Below, one piece after another: positions 8,796 through 15,977 of a stretch of 26,634 bases of DNA (position 1 is its first letter; each line of letters starts with the position of its first letter). Where the stretch lies: positions 1 to 26,634 of IMG/VR virus record IMGVR_UViG_3300044302_002203; one strand, given 5' to 3'. Source of the stretch: a virus. Both the position numbers and the translations under genes were made by a program. The notes below the pieces were generated by a model, which was not told the DNA's origin, did no database searches, and was given only the letters and a program-made list of their open reading frames with translations.

Positions 8796-9763
8796 TATAT
8801 TATTCCTTTACCTTTTGAAGACTCTGGGTCTAACTTATTCATCATGTTGTACATTGCTTTTGGACCACCAGCATTTTCTACAGCTTTAGCCGTAAAGACA
8901 AACTCACCATCACTTAACATTGCTGGAATTTTATCTTCTTTAGGACCACCAGGTCCATCTATCATTCCTAATTTTCTTGGAAAAAATGCTGTTATGCCAG
9001 GATCATCTTCTATCGTATTCATCATTTGTTTATTTGACATATCAGCAGATAAACCAGGAACTCCTGTTGTTTCTCCCCCCATTGCCATAGTAGGAATCAT
9101 ACCAGATATTTTATTATTTGGATTAAAAGGCATTGGCCCTGGACCGCTCATGCCGCCCATTCTTAATTTAGCTATGCCTCCGTCTTTGGACCCTAATTCA
9201 TTAAATGTGGTTTTAAGCGTGGATCCGTCAGGTAATATGCCTGGGCCAGGATTAGGAGGTCGACCAGCGTATGGATAATTTGTAGCTTTTCCTGTTTCAG
9301 GATCATATTCTATAGGAACATATCCTGTAAACATATCTTCAGCATAAGGGCTTCCACCAGTTCGGCTGCCAATATAATCCGATACAAAATCTAATCTTTT
9401 TTGTTGTTCTTCACGTTGTCTTCTTATCTCTTCTGCTTCTTTTTCAAATTGATCTTTTGCAAGAATCGCTGAAAGATAAGGCGCTAAATCTTTAATACCA
9501 CCTGGCATTAATTTTTCAAGAAAGCCGCCTGTTCTACCTACAGTGTCCATTCCAGCTATCTTACGTAATCTTTCGGTTACGGGATTAGCTTTACCACCAA
9601 GTAAAAAATCTGCAGCGCCACCTATAAAATTACTTGGTGTTGAACCAAACAATGTTGGTAATCCAAAGGCTGCTGCCCCTAATGTTACCAATGGGTTATC
9701 TCCAGCAAAACTGCCTATATCTCTAAACCCTTTTCTTATTCTTCTTAAAACCGATTTTAACAT
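8795..9763 (-). CDS. Putative virion protein with C-terminal DKIPAMLSDGEFV motif (322 aa)
   Basis: First gene of the leftward virion run, preceded by an AAGGAG ribosome binding site. The N-terminal third is basic then hydrophobic (LVTLGAAAFGLPTLFG, GGAADFLLGG), the middle contains an E/R/Q-rich helix (EEIRRQREEQQKR) followed by a Pro/Gly-rich disordered region, and the C-terminus (from residue 270) has GGPKEDKIPAMLSDGEFVF followed by AKAVENAGG. The latter resembles a motif common near the C-termini of phage structural proteins, typically tail, tape-measure or ejection proteins. Hydrophobic, coiled and disordered parts together suit a protein packaged in the capsid and ejected. It lies immediately beside the divergent intergenic region at 9764-9899. 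Assignment to virion structure is moderately supported; the exact role is unknown. Confidence 0.72.
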   Translation of the reverse strand: MLKSVLRRIRKGFRDIGSFAGDNPLVTLGAAAFGLPTLFGSTPSNFIGGAADFLLGGKANPVTERLRKIAGMDTVGRTGGFLEKLMPGGIKDLAPYLSAILAKDQFEKEAEEIRRQREEQQKRLDFVSDYIGSRTGGSPYAEDMFTGYVPIEYDPETGKATNYPYAGRPPNPGPGILPDGSTLKTTFNELGSKDGGIAKLRMGGMSGPGPMPFNPNNKISGMIPTMAMGGETTGVPGLSADMSNKQMMNTIEDDPGITAFFPRKLGMIDGPGGPKEDKIPAMLSDGEFVFTAKAVENAGGPKAMYNMMNKLDPESSKGKGII

Positions 9764-9899
9764 GTACTCCTTAGCAATTCATGATATTGTTATAAAAGGC
9801 AAGGAGGCTGACCTTGGATAAATAAGCCTATTTAATTCTATATTTATAGGCAAATATTTGCTATATGACAATAGATATTTATGTTGAGAAAGGAATAGC
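9764..9899. promoter_or_regulatory. Divergent intergenic region with nested inverted repeats
   Basis: A 136-bp gap between the leftward virion run and the rightward oxygenase island; it must hold signals for both. It contains a perfect 12-bp palindrome GCAAATATTTGC (9850-9861), an inverted repeat GCCTAT (9826-9831) with ATAGGC (9846-9851) and a short hairpin CAAGG (9800-9804) with CCTTG (9812-9816). No good sigma70 promoter stands out; TATATT at 9839-9844 is a weak candidate for the plus strand. A ribosome binding site AAAGGA precedes the ATG at 9900. Confidence 0.45.
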
Positions 9900-10592
9900 A
9901 TGGCTAAAAAGAAACAATCGACTGAAACAGTGTTGAAGTTTGACACAATTAGACCTTTTGGTCCTACCATTATGAGAGGTAGAATGCCTGATTTTATTAC
10001 CAAAATGTTGGATGATAAAGCAACAGAGATGTTAACAGATGAGAAGTTATCAAAAGAATTTGATCACTCAGGTAACTTAGCAGGTAATGTTAAACAAGAA
10101 GTTCGTTATCCTCAAGACTGGATGAACACCGAAGAGTTTATGCCAATGGTGCAGTTGATTGGTGAGATGGTAAAGAATTATATTTCCATACCACCAGCAA
10201 GTGAAACAATTAAACCAGAGTTTGTTGGTAAGATGGTTATTGAGTCAATGTGGGCCGTGAGCCAGTGGGCGGGAGACTTTAATCCTTTTCATATACACGA
10301 GGGTCAATTATCGGGTGTATGTTATTTACGAGTACCAAAAAGTTTACCAGAAGAATACGCAAGAGAAGACCACTATCCAACAGTAGGTGATATATGTTGG
10401 TTTAATGGTCAAGCGGCAACCTTTAGTGGGCACAAACATCAAGAGTCACCAAAAGTTGGCGACATTTTCTTGTTTCCAAATTGGTTAGCGCACGGCGTAT
10501 ATCCATTTAGAACACCAAATGAAGAGAGAAGATCGGTATCTTTTAACTTACATTTGATTAAAAAGGACGAACCAGTACCACTTGAAAACTAA
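9900..10592 (+). CDS. 2OG-Fe(II) oxygenase, TIGR02466-like (230 aa), oxygenase 1 of 9
   Basis: A member of the 2-oxoglutarate/Fe(II)-dependent dioxygenase superfamily, which hydroxylates a protein, nucleotide or small molecule while decarboxylating 2-oxoglutarate. The double-stranded beta-helix core is readable: FHIHEGQLSGVCYL gives H131-x-H133 and the SGV-x-YL strand typical of TIGR02466-type proteins (2OG-FeII_Oxy_5 in Pfam). The distal iron ligand is H198 in LAHGVYPF, and R210/R211 in ERRSVSFN would bind the 2-oxoglutarate carboxylate. The N-terminal 100 residues are a charged extension. It opens the rightward island, with AAAGGA upstream of the ATG, and its stop shares bases with the next start (TAATG). 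Fold is confident; the substrate is unknown. Confidence 0.88.
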   Translation: MAKKKQSTETVLKFDTIRPFGPTIMRGRMPDFITKMLDDKATEMLTDEKLSKEFDHSGNLAGNVKQEVRYPQDWMNTEEFMPMVQLIGEMVKNYISIPPASETIKPEFVGKMVIESMWAVSQWAGDFNPFHIHEGQLSGVCYLRVPKSLPEEYAREDHYPTVGDICWFNGQAATFSGHKHQESPKVGDIFLFPNWLAHGVYPFRTPNEERRSVSFNLHLIKKDEPVPLEN

Positions 10593-11113
10593 TGCGTCAT
10601 AATAAAGAAACAAAATTTGTTATGTACGTTGATGATTTTTTAAGTGAAGAAACTTTAAAGTCATTACAAGAAACATTTCAAAAAATAAATTATACTGGAG
10701 TAAAAAACCCAGAAGGTAAACTTTATGGCCATAGACATACTTTTCCAAAAAGCTTTCACGATGACCCTTTATTACAACTAATTAAACAATATTTTTTTCC
10801 ACATAGAAATCTTGAACCAGTATCCGTGAGTGCACATTTAAGAGAAAATAAAGATGAACCTTTGTTTCATACAGACGATGACAAAGGAAATGTTGCAAAC
10901 TTTCTTTTATTTGTAAAAGGAGAACCACTTCTTAACAATGGCACGGGATTTATGCACAATAATCAACTTTCTTCACACATTGGTTTTGTAGAAAACAGAG
11001 CATTATTTTTTAATGGTATGAAAATACCACACTCAGATCTACAATCTTTTGGAGATAGCTCAAATAGATATACACTTAATATTTTTTATAGAGAGCATGA
11101 CACTAAATGGTAG
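10592..11113 (+). CDS. 2OG-Fe(II) oxygenase, prolyl-4-hydroxylase-like (173 aa), oxygenase 2 of 9
   Basis: A compact 2OG-Fe(II) oxygenase. Iron ligands are readable as H93-T-D95 (FHTDDD) and H147 (KIPHSDL), and R159 (NRYTLNIFY) is the likely 2-oxoglutarate anchor. The intervening strands (FLLFVKGEP, GFVENRALFFNG) fit the beta-helix core. The N-terminus (YVDDFLSEETLKSLQ) resembles the opening helix of many prolyl-hydroxylase-like proteins. It starts on the stop codon of oxygenase 1 (TAATG) and is followed by the 91-aa gene with a 7-bp overlap, so all are one transcription unit. It belongs to a subfamily different from its neighbour (HxD rather than HxH), which argues against recent tandem duplication. 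Substrate unknown. Confidence 0.85.
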   Translation: MRHNKETKFVMYVDDFLSEETLKSLQETFQKINYTGVKNPEGKLYGHRHTFPKSFHDDPLLQLIKQYFFPHRNLEPVSVSAHLRENKDEPLFHTDDDKGNVANFLLFVKGEPLLNNGTGFMHNNQLSSHIGFVENRALFFNGMKIPHSDLQSFGDSSNRYTLNIFYREHDTKW

Positions 11114-11382
11114 ATATTAATAAAGTGCCGATGGTCCGCGTGACGTGGTTAGATGCTCGTGATACAGAGACAGGTTGGCTTGACATAAAAGAAGTTATAG
11201 ATGCTCCGTTGGCCGTGTGCCAAGAAGTGGGGTGGATGGTTCATAACGGCCCTGAGAAAATAATTATTATGCGATCCTATAGTAAAGACAAAGATGAAGT
11301 ATCAGGCGGTGGTGCTATCGCTATACCAAAAGGGTGGATAAAGAAAATAGAATATTTAACAGTGAGTTATAGTGACACATAA
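11107..11382 (+). CDS. Conserved-looking small phage protein (91 aa)
   Basis: I do not recognise a named family. The 91 residues form an acidic, beta-rich, single-domain protein with several Trp residues (VTWLDARDTETGW, GWMVHNGPEKIIIM, IPKGWIKKIEYL). The pattern is reminiscent of small phage proteins that often occur among virion and auxiliary genes, but no function is suggested by the residues. It begins inside the last codons of oxygenase 2 (7-bp overlap) and ends inside the glycosyltransferase gene (11-bp overlap), so it is translated together with them. Confidence 0.75.
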   Translation: MVDINKVPMVRVTWLDARDTETGWLDIKEVIDAPLAVCQEVGWMVHNGPEKIIIMRSYSKDKDEVSGGGAIAIPKGWIKKIEYLTVSYSDT

Positions 11383-12160
11383 AATTTTTATTGGCACACC
11401 TTGTTATGGTGGTATGATTACGGCTGATTATTTTAAAAGCGTTTTACAACTAACAGCGTTAGCAGCCACTAAAAAAATAGAATTACAATTTGGCACAATT
11501 GGTAATGAGTCATTAATTACAAGAGCTCGTAATACTTTAGTGCAATTATTTATGGATGAACCTAAGTACACGCACCTTTTGTTTATTGATGCAGACATCG
11601 CTTTTAATCCTGAATCAGTATTTCGTATGTTAGATTTAGATGAGGATGTAGTGACAGGTGTGTATCCTCGTAAAACAATTGACTGGAGAAAAGTTAAAAG
11701 TAGAGCACAAGAAAATCCAAACATATCAGAAGATGAATTACATGCAGCTTCATTGCAGTACAATTTAAATGTTAAAGACCCTAAAAAAGTTTTATCTAAA
11801 AAAGGTTTTATTGAAGTATTAGATGGCGCTACAGGTTTTATGTTAATAAAAAGAAACGTTTTTAAAAAAATGGCTTTAGCTTATCCTGAGTTAAAATTTA
11901 TACCCGATCAACACATTGGTGCTCCACATGACAAAACCTTTAGTTATCATGACACATCCAAGTGGAATTATACTTTTTTTGACACGATGATAGAGCCAGA
12001 TACCAAAAGATATTTATCTGAAGATTATGCATTTTGTCGTTTATGGCAGAAAATAGGTGGTAAAATATATGCAGATATTGTGAGTGGTATGACTCATTAC
12101 GGTAATTACTCGTTTAAAGGCAACGTGGGTACTCAATTCTTGCCACAAAACAATAAATAA
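11372..12160 (+). CDS. GT-A type glycosyltransferase (262 aa)
   Basis: A nucleotide-sugar-dependent glycosyltransferase of the GT-A fold. It begins FIGTPCYGGM, has a conserved NESLITRARNTLV segment (45-57) and the metal-binding DxD motif as D73-A-D75 in LLFIDADIAF. GATGFMLIKR (152-161) and SEDYAFCRLW (216-225) match the acceptor and catalytic regions of phage GT-A enzymes, and H242 near the end could complete the metal site. GTG is the start, 11 bp inside the preceding gene. Phage enzymes of this kind can decorate virion proteins, host surface glycans or modified DNA. Its position between 2OG oxygenases suggests, but does not show, glycosylation of hydroxylated residues. Family confident, substrate unknown. 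Confidence 0.85.
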   Translation: MTHKIFIGTPCYGGMITADYFKSVLQLTALAATKKIELQFGTIGNESLITRARNTLVQLFMDEPKYTHLLFIDADIAFNPESVFRMLDLDEDVVTGVYPRKTIDWRKVKSRAQENPNISEDELHAASLQYNLNVKDPKKVLSKKGFIEVLDGATGFMLIKRNVFKKMALAYPELKFIPDQHIGAPHDKTFSYHDTSKWNYTFFDTMIEPDTKRYLSEDYAFCRLWQKIGGKIYADIVSGMTHYGNYSFKGNVGTQFLPQNNK

Positions 12161-12165
12161 TTTAG

Positions 12166-12171
12166 TATACT
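12166..12171 (+). promoter_or_regulatory. Possible -10 box immediately before the 616-aa gene
   Basis: TATACT lies five bases before the ATG at 12177, and no Shine-Dalgarno-like sequence is present there (the bases are TCCGAC). If used, the transcript would start at or next to the ATG and be leaderless. The -35 match is poor: TTGCCA at 12140-12145 has a 20-bp spacer. Treat as weak. Confidence 0.25.
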
Positions 12172-12176
12172 CCGAC

Positions 12177-14027
12177 ATGAAATTAGTAGATTTAAAATTC
12201 CAACCAGGCATTGACAAACAAGATACCGCTTACTCAGCAGGTGATCAAAGAAAATACACGGATTCAGATTTTGTGCGTTTTCACTACGGAAAACCTGAGA
12301 GATGGGGTGGGTGGTCTTATTTACCTAATCCAAACAAAACTATTGTAGGCGTGGTCCGTGATACGCATTCATGGATTGGTTTAGATGGCACCAGGTATCT
12401 TGCTTTAGGCACCGATAGAAAATTATATTTATACTCTGGTGGATCACTTTATGACATTACACCAATTAGAGAAACAGCTTCAGGATTATCTAATCCTTTT
12501 ACCACTGCAAGTGGTTCGCCAATTGTCACTGTCACTGACTCTTCTCATGGTGCTGCAGAGGGTGATTTTGTTACATTTGATTCTTTCTCTACCCTTGACG
12601 GTTTAGACATGAATAATGAATTTGAAGTCACCACATACGTTGATTCTAACACATATAAAGTCACTCATACTAGCAACGCCACTGGCACTACATCTGGAGG
12701 TGGTGGAACAGGTAATGCTAATTATCAAATTAGCGTTGGTGAATCTACATCGACACTTGGTTATGGATGGGGCACAGAGACATGGGGAGCCAGCACTTGG
12801 GATACGGCACGTTCTTCCTCTGACGTTACTGTAGCTGCAAGAAGTTGGTCACTAGATAATTTTGGTGAAGACTTAATTGCTACTGTTTTAAATGGTAAAA
12901 CTTTTATAAAAGATATTTCAGGCGCAATAGATGCAAGAGCAACAGCATTATCTAATGCTCCAACGGCATCTAGGTTTAGTTTAGTATCTACTGATACAAG
13001 ACATTTACTTATATTTGGTACGGAAACAACTATTGGCACACCAGCAACACAAGATGATTTATTGTTCCGTTTCTCTGATAGAGAGGACGCAACAGATTAT
13101 ACACCAGTCTCAACTAATGAAGCTGGTTCACTTCGTATATCTGATGGTTCGAGAATAGTTGGTGGTGTTAAATCATCGGGTCAAATACTTGTTTGGACCG
13201 ATACATCACTTCATGGTATTCAATTTGTTGGTACACCTTTTACTTTTGGTCTAAGACAACTAGGTGCTAATTGTGGTTTGATAGCACAACACGCCGCTAT
13301 AGAAGTAAATGGCAGAGCCTATTGGATGTCAGATGATGCGTTTTACCTGTATGATGGTGTCGTTAAAAAAATGCCGTGTTCAGTGCAAGATTATGTTTTT
13401 GATGATATAAGTTATACTAACAAGAATGATATTGCAGTGGGGCTCAATACAGCATTTAATGAAATTATTTGGTATTATCCTTCTGCAAATGCAACACAAA
13501 TAGACAGAGGTGTTGCTTATAATTATCTAGAAAACACATGGTACACGGTCAGTCTTGGTAGAACAACATGGCTCGGTGCTTATGTGTATGAACTACCTAT
13601 TGCTACAGAATACAATGCTAGCACAACAGCAAATGTATCAACGATATTAGGTCTAACAGCAGGTGCATCTTTTATTTATGAACAAGAAACAGGTAATAAC
13701 CAAGCAGACGGCACGGCTATTTCTGCCTTCTTACAAACAGGTTCGGTAGAAATCGCTGACGGTGATGAGTTAATGTCAGTTAGTAAATTGGTGCCAGATT
13801 TTGATAATTTAGCGAACAACATGACAGCTACATTAACTTTAGAACAATACCCTCAATCCTCAAATACAGTGACTACATCAGGAACTATTAGTAGCACAAC
13901 AGAGAAAATTGATGTAAGAGGGAGAGGTAGAGCAGTGAAAATTAAATACGAAACAAATACTGTAGACGATACACCTTGGAGACTTGGTTCAACGAAAATA
14001 CAACTTAGACCAGACGGAAGAAGATAA
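12177..14027 (+). CDS. Putative virion protein, P22 gp10-like DNA stabilization / tail hub candidate (616 aa)
   Basis: A large beta-rich protein. Its N-terminus (FQPGIDKQDTAYSAG, then DFVRF and KPERWGGW, residues 8-46) and C-terminus (DVRGRGRAVKIKYE, then a RLG-containing end) match the layout of phage proteins annotated as packaged-DNA stabilization proteins (P22 gp10, Pfam Phage_stabilise, as I recall), though it is longer than the roughly 470 residues of P22 gp10. In between are propeller-like WxxD/VLNGKTFIKD/HxxIFG repeats. A GYGWGTETWGASTW segment near residue 195 recalls GWG-x-x-x-W segments in the 306-aa tail protein on the other strand. It is one of the clear virion genes inside the oxygenase island. 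Structural assignment is likely; the exact position in the tail is inference. Confidence 0.7.
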   Translation: MKLVDLKFQPGIDKQDTAYSAGDQRKYTDSDFVRFHYGKPERWGGWSYLPNPNKTIVGVVRDTHSWIGLDGTRYLALGTDRKLYLYSGGSLYDITPIRETASGLSNPFTTASGSPIVTVTDSSHGAAEGDFVTFDSFSTLDGLDMNNEFEVTTYVDSNTYKVTHTSNATGTTSGGGGTGNANYQISVGESTSTLGYGWGTETWGASTWDTARSSSDVTVAARSWSLDNFGEDLIATVLNGKTFIKDISGAIDARATALSNAPTASRFSLVSTDTRHLLIFGTETTIGTPATQDDLLFRFSDREDATDYTPVSTNEAGSLRISDGSRIVGGVKSSGQILVWTDTSLHGIQFVGTPFTFGLRQLGANCGLIAQHAAIEVNGRAYWMSDDAFYLYDGVVKKMPCSVQDYVFDDISYTNKNDIAVGLNTAFNEIIWYYPSANATQIDRGVAYNYLENTWYTVSLGRTTWLGAYVYELPIATEYNASTTANVSTILGLTAGASFIYEQETGNNQADGTAISAFLQTGSVEIADGDELMSVSKLVPDFDNLANNMTATLTLEQYPQSSNTVTTSGTISSTTEKIDVRGRGRAVKIKYETNTVDDTPWRLGSTKIQLRPDGRR

Positions 14028-14194
14028 TGGCTAAAATAACAATTACAAGACTACCCAACGCTACACCAGAATATGATGCTAGTCAATTTGACCAAATGGT
14101 GAGCTTACTTGATCAAATAATTCTTTTATTAAATACAAACTATCAAGCTGATTTAAAATCAGAATCAGAGCAGGAGGCTTTTTTCCTTGGCTAA
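14027..14194 (+). CDS. Small hypothetical protein (55 aa)
   Basis: A short gene coupled to the 616-aa gene by a TAATG junction. The 55-residue product begins MAKITITRLP and has an amphipathic Leu/Ile-rich helix (about residues 20-37, ASQFDQMVSLLDQIILLL) that may oligomerise. The end of the gene contains the CAGGAGG ribosome binding site of the following gene, so the two overlap by 8 bp and are likely translationally linked. I see no family match. Support comes from the junction geometry, uninterrupted frame and absence of a better use of this stretch. Confidence 0.7.
   Translation: MAKITITRLPNATPEYDASQFDQMVSLLDQIILLLNTNYQADLKSESEQEAFFLG
14171..14177 (+). promoter_or_regulatory. Strong ribosome binding site that fixes a TTG start
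   Basis: CAGGAGG lies 9 bp before TTG at 14187. No ATG or GTG in the same frame competes, so TTG is the probable start of the 120-aa gene. The site is embedded in the coding end of the 55-aa gene. Confidence 0.65.
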
Positions 14195-14549
14195 TACATT
14201 TAAAAGCGCAATGTTAGATGTCACTACGACAGATTTAACAACTTTAATTACGGTGCCGACAGCAAATCCTGGTGCAACACCACCAGTTCCACCTACAACA
14301 GCATTAGTAAAATCTATTCTAGTTTGTAATGACTCAGGTAGTACAACGTTATTGGACATAGAAGTTCTTAGATCTTCAGCTACTTTTGAATTATTTAAAG
14401 CTAAAAGTATTGCTACAAATACAACAACAGAATTACTAGAACAACCATTAGTTTTACAAGAAAGTGATGTTATGAAAGTTCAAGCAAACGCAGCAAATCA
14501 GGTGCATGTTATAGCTAGTTTTATGGAGATCACAAAAGGACAACTCTGA
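14187..14549 (+). CDS. Putative small beta-sandwich virion protein (120 aa)
   Basis: A Thr/Ala/Val-rich protein of 120 residues. Alternating hydrophobic strands (SILVCNDSG, TLLDIEVLRSS, VMKVQANAANQVHVIASFME) suggest a beta-sandwich, as in small phage head-decoration or tail-tip proteins. A Pro-rich loop (PGATPPVPPTT) breaks the first half. No family name is offered. The start is TTG, chosen because of the CAGGAGG site 9 bp upstream. It follows the gp10-like gene and the 55-aa gene, suggesting a virion accessory role. The TGA stop overlaps the proposed CTG start of the next oxygenase. Confidence 0.7.
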   Translation: MANTFKSAMLDVTTTDLTTLITVPTANPGATPPVPPTTALVKSILVCNDSGSTTLLDIEVLRSSATFELFKAKSIATNTTTELLEQPLVLQESDVMKVQANAANQVHVIASFMEITKGQL

Positions 14550-15142
14550 TCAACCTTCACTCGTTATTTATTACACCAGTATTTTCTTTGCAGTTAACGG
14601 GCCACGAGCATTTGGTCGATAGCATCTATCAAATAAGAGAGAATGATAAAAAAGGCATGCCACGGTCTAATATTGGTGGTTGGCATAGTGATGATGAAAT
14701 ACATAAAATAAAAAAATTTAAACCTTTAGTTGATGATATTCTTAAATATTCAAAAGATTGTTTTAATCACATGGATGTTCAAGATAATTACAATCCTGAA
14801 ATAACAGGAATGTGGAGTATGATAAACCCACCAGGTTCACGAAATAACGTGCATACACACCCATATAACTACTTATCAGGGGTGTTTTATTTGAAAGCTC
14901 CTAAAAAGTGTGGAAATATCGTGTTTCTAGAGCCTAAACCACAGTCAGAGGTACTATCACCCCCAAAAACAGAAAAAGCCTCTATACACCTCGCTCATAG
15001 CGTACAATGGGAACCTGTTGAGAATTCCTTGATTTTTTTCCCATCTTGGTTACAACATGAAGTACAAACAAATAATTCTAATAATGACAGAGTTATTATT
15101 AGTTTTAATATAAATTGGAGAAAAGACGATGCCGATAGTTGA
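14546..15142 (+). CDS. 2OG-Fe(II) oxygenase, TIGR02466-like (about 198 aa), oxygenase 3 of 9
   Basis: A 2OG-Fe(II) oxygenase of the TIGR02466 type. The usual first start would be TTG at 14588, but the upstream in-frame codons encode INLHSLFITPVFSLQL, which matches the LF-x-TPV-F opening typical of this family, so the gene very probably starts earlier. The best candidate is CTG at 14546, which forms a CTGA overlap with the stop of the preceding gene (like the common ATGA) and has AAAGGA 5 bp upstream. With this start the iron ligands are H103-x-H105 (VHTHPYNYLSGVFYL) and H171 (WLQHEV), and R182 (DRVIISFN) is the 2-oxoglutarate anchor. Fold confident; start moderately so; substrate unknown. Confidence 0.85.
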   Translation: MINLHSLFITPVFSLQLTGHEHLVDSIYQIRENDKKGMPRSNIGGWHSDDEIHKIKKFKPLVDDILKYSKDCFNHMDVQDNYNPEITGMWSMINPPGSRNNVHTHPYNYLSGVFYLKAPKKCGNIVFLEPKPQSEVLSPPKTEKASIHLAHSVQWEPVENSLIFFPSWLQHEVQTNNSNNDRVIISFNINWRKDDADS

Positions 15143-15380
15143 ACCTGCTGAATTATTAGGTCACATTACAACTGAAGATGGAAGAAGAATTCCGCATTAT
15201 AAAGTAAAAACAGAAACCACAATTACAAATATAGATACAGGTGCAGAGTACGAGTCAGAAGCTGCAGCTCAAGCGGATGTTGATAATCCAGGAACATCTA
15301 CAACAGCTGAAAAAATTAGAAGAGATGTAAAAGTATTTGCTCCTTCTTTAGCGGATATGTTGGGTGAAACTCCCGAATAA
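15129..15380 (+). CDS. Small hypothetical phage protein (83 aa)
   Basis: An acidic 83-residue protein beginning MPIVEPAELLGHITTEDG, with a predicted beta-hairpin region (KVKTETTITNIDTGAEYESE) and a helical C-terminus (KVFAPSLADMLGE). No family is recognised. It starts 14 bp inside the end of oxygenase 3 and its stop directly abuts the ATG of oxygenase 4, so it is embedded in the oxygenase transcript. Whether it assists the enzymes or is a virion protein cannot be told from the sequence. Confidence 0.75.
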   Translation: MPIVEPAELLGHITTEDGRRIPHYKVKTETTITNIDTGAEYESEAAAQADVDNPGTSTTAEKIRRDVKVFAPSLADMLGETPE

Positions 15381-15977
15381 ATGCAATTATTAAATATTGA
15401 CGATAAAGCTTTAATTATAAGAGACTTTTTACCTGAAGATATTCTTCACCAAGTTAGAAGTTATAAATATTCAAAACTTGAAAAATCTAGTGAATCAGAT
15501 GAACCATGGAGTCCTGGTCTATATTCTTATGTAATTGATAAAGATGGAATTACTAACAAAAGAAATATAGAAGATGTTAAAATAGTTAATTTAATAAATA
15601 CTCAAAAGAAATTATTATTAGATCCTTTATTTACAAAAGTACAAAAATTGATATTGGAGCATCCTGCTATACCAACATTAAAAGAAAAAAAATATGATTT
15701 TGTAGCTTGTTATTATCAATACGAAAAAAACTCAGGAATTAATTGGCATGACGATTGTATATATAATTTAAATTTTTCACTTTACATTCACGATAATTGG
15801 GATGCTAATTGGGGCGGTGAAACACTTATTGACACAGGAAGGGGTCTTCCTTTAGTGTCTACCCCTTGGCCTAATACTCTTTTATGTATAAAAGAAAAAG
15901 TAAAACACAAAGTATGTGCAGTTACTACCGACGTAGAAAGAAGAGTTTTACAGTGTCGCTATAACTTTAAAAATTAA
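15381..15977 (+). CDS. 2OG-Fe(II) oxygenase, prolyl-4-hydroxylase-like (198 aa), oxygenase 4 of 9
   Basis: A 2OG-Fe(II) oxygenase with readable motifs: H123-D-D125 in INWHDD, the NLNFSLYIHDNW and GGETLI strand pair, H176 in KVKHKV, and R187/R188 in DVERRVLQCRY as candidate 2-oxoglutarate anchor. GGE-L before the distal histidine is typical of prolyl-4-hydroxylase-like enzymes. The N-terminus, LIIRDFLPEDIL, is the common opening of this fold. The ATG directly follows the TAA of the 83-aa gene. The gene converges on the 77-aa minus-strand gene, the two TAA stops sharing the palindrome TTAA. It closes the first rightward run. Substrate unknown. Confidence 0.85.
   Translation: MQLLNIDDKALIIRDFLPEDILHQVRSYKYSKLEKSSESDEPWSPGLYSYVIDKDGITNKRNIEDVKIVNLINTQKKLLLDPLFTKVQKLILEHPAIPTLKEKKYDFVACYYQYEKNSGINWHDDCIYNLNFSLYIHDNWDANWGGETLIDTGRGLPLVSTPWPNTLLCIKEKVKHKVCAVTTDVERRVLQCRYNFKN

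Noticed and set aside
8844-9278. A 144-aa open frame on the plus strand
   Set aside because: Antisense to the 322-aa virion gene; its Pro/Gly/Ile pattern reflects the opposite strand.
9799-9820. AAGGAGG at 9801-9807 as a ribosome binding site on the plus strand
   Set aside because: The only nearby start leads to a few codons before a stop, so no gene uses it; the sequence is better seen as part of a small hairpin.
12177-14027. Collagen-like repeats as hydroxylation targets
   Set aside because: No Gly-x-y tract was found in this or other virion proteins of the window, so a collagen-type substrate is not supported here.
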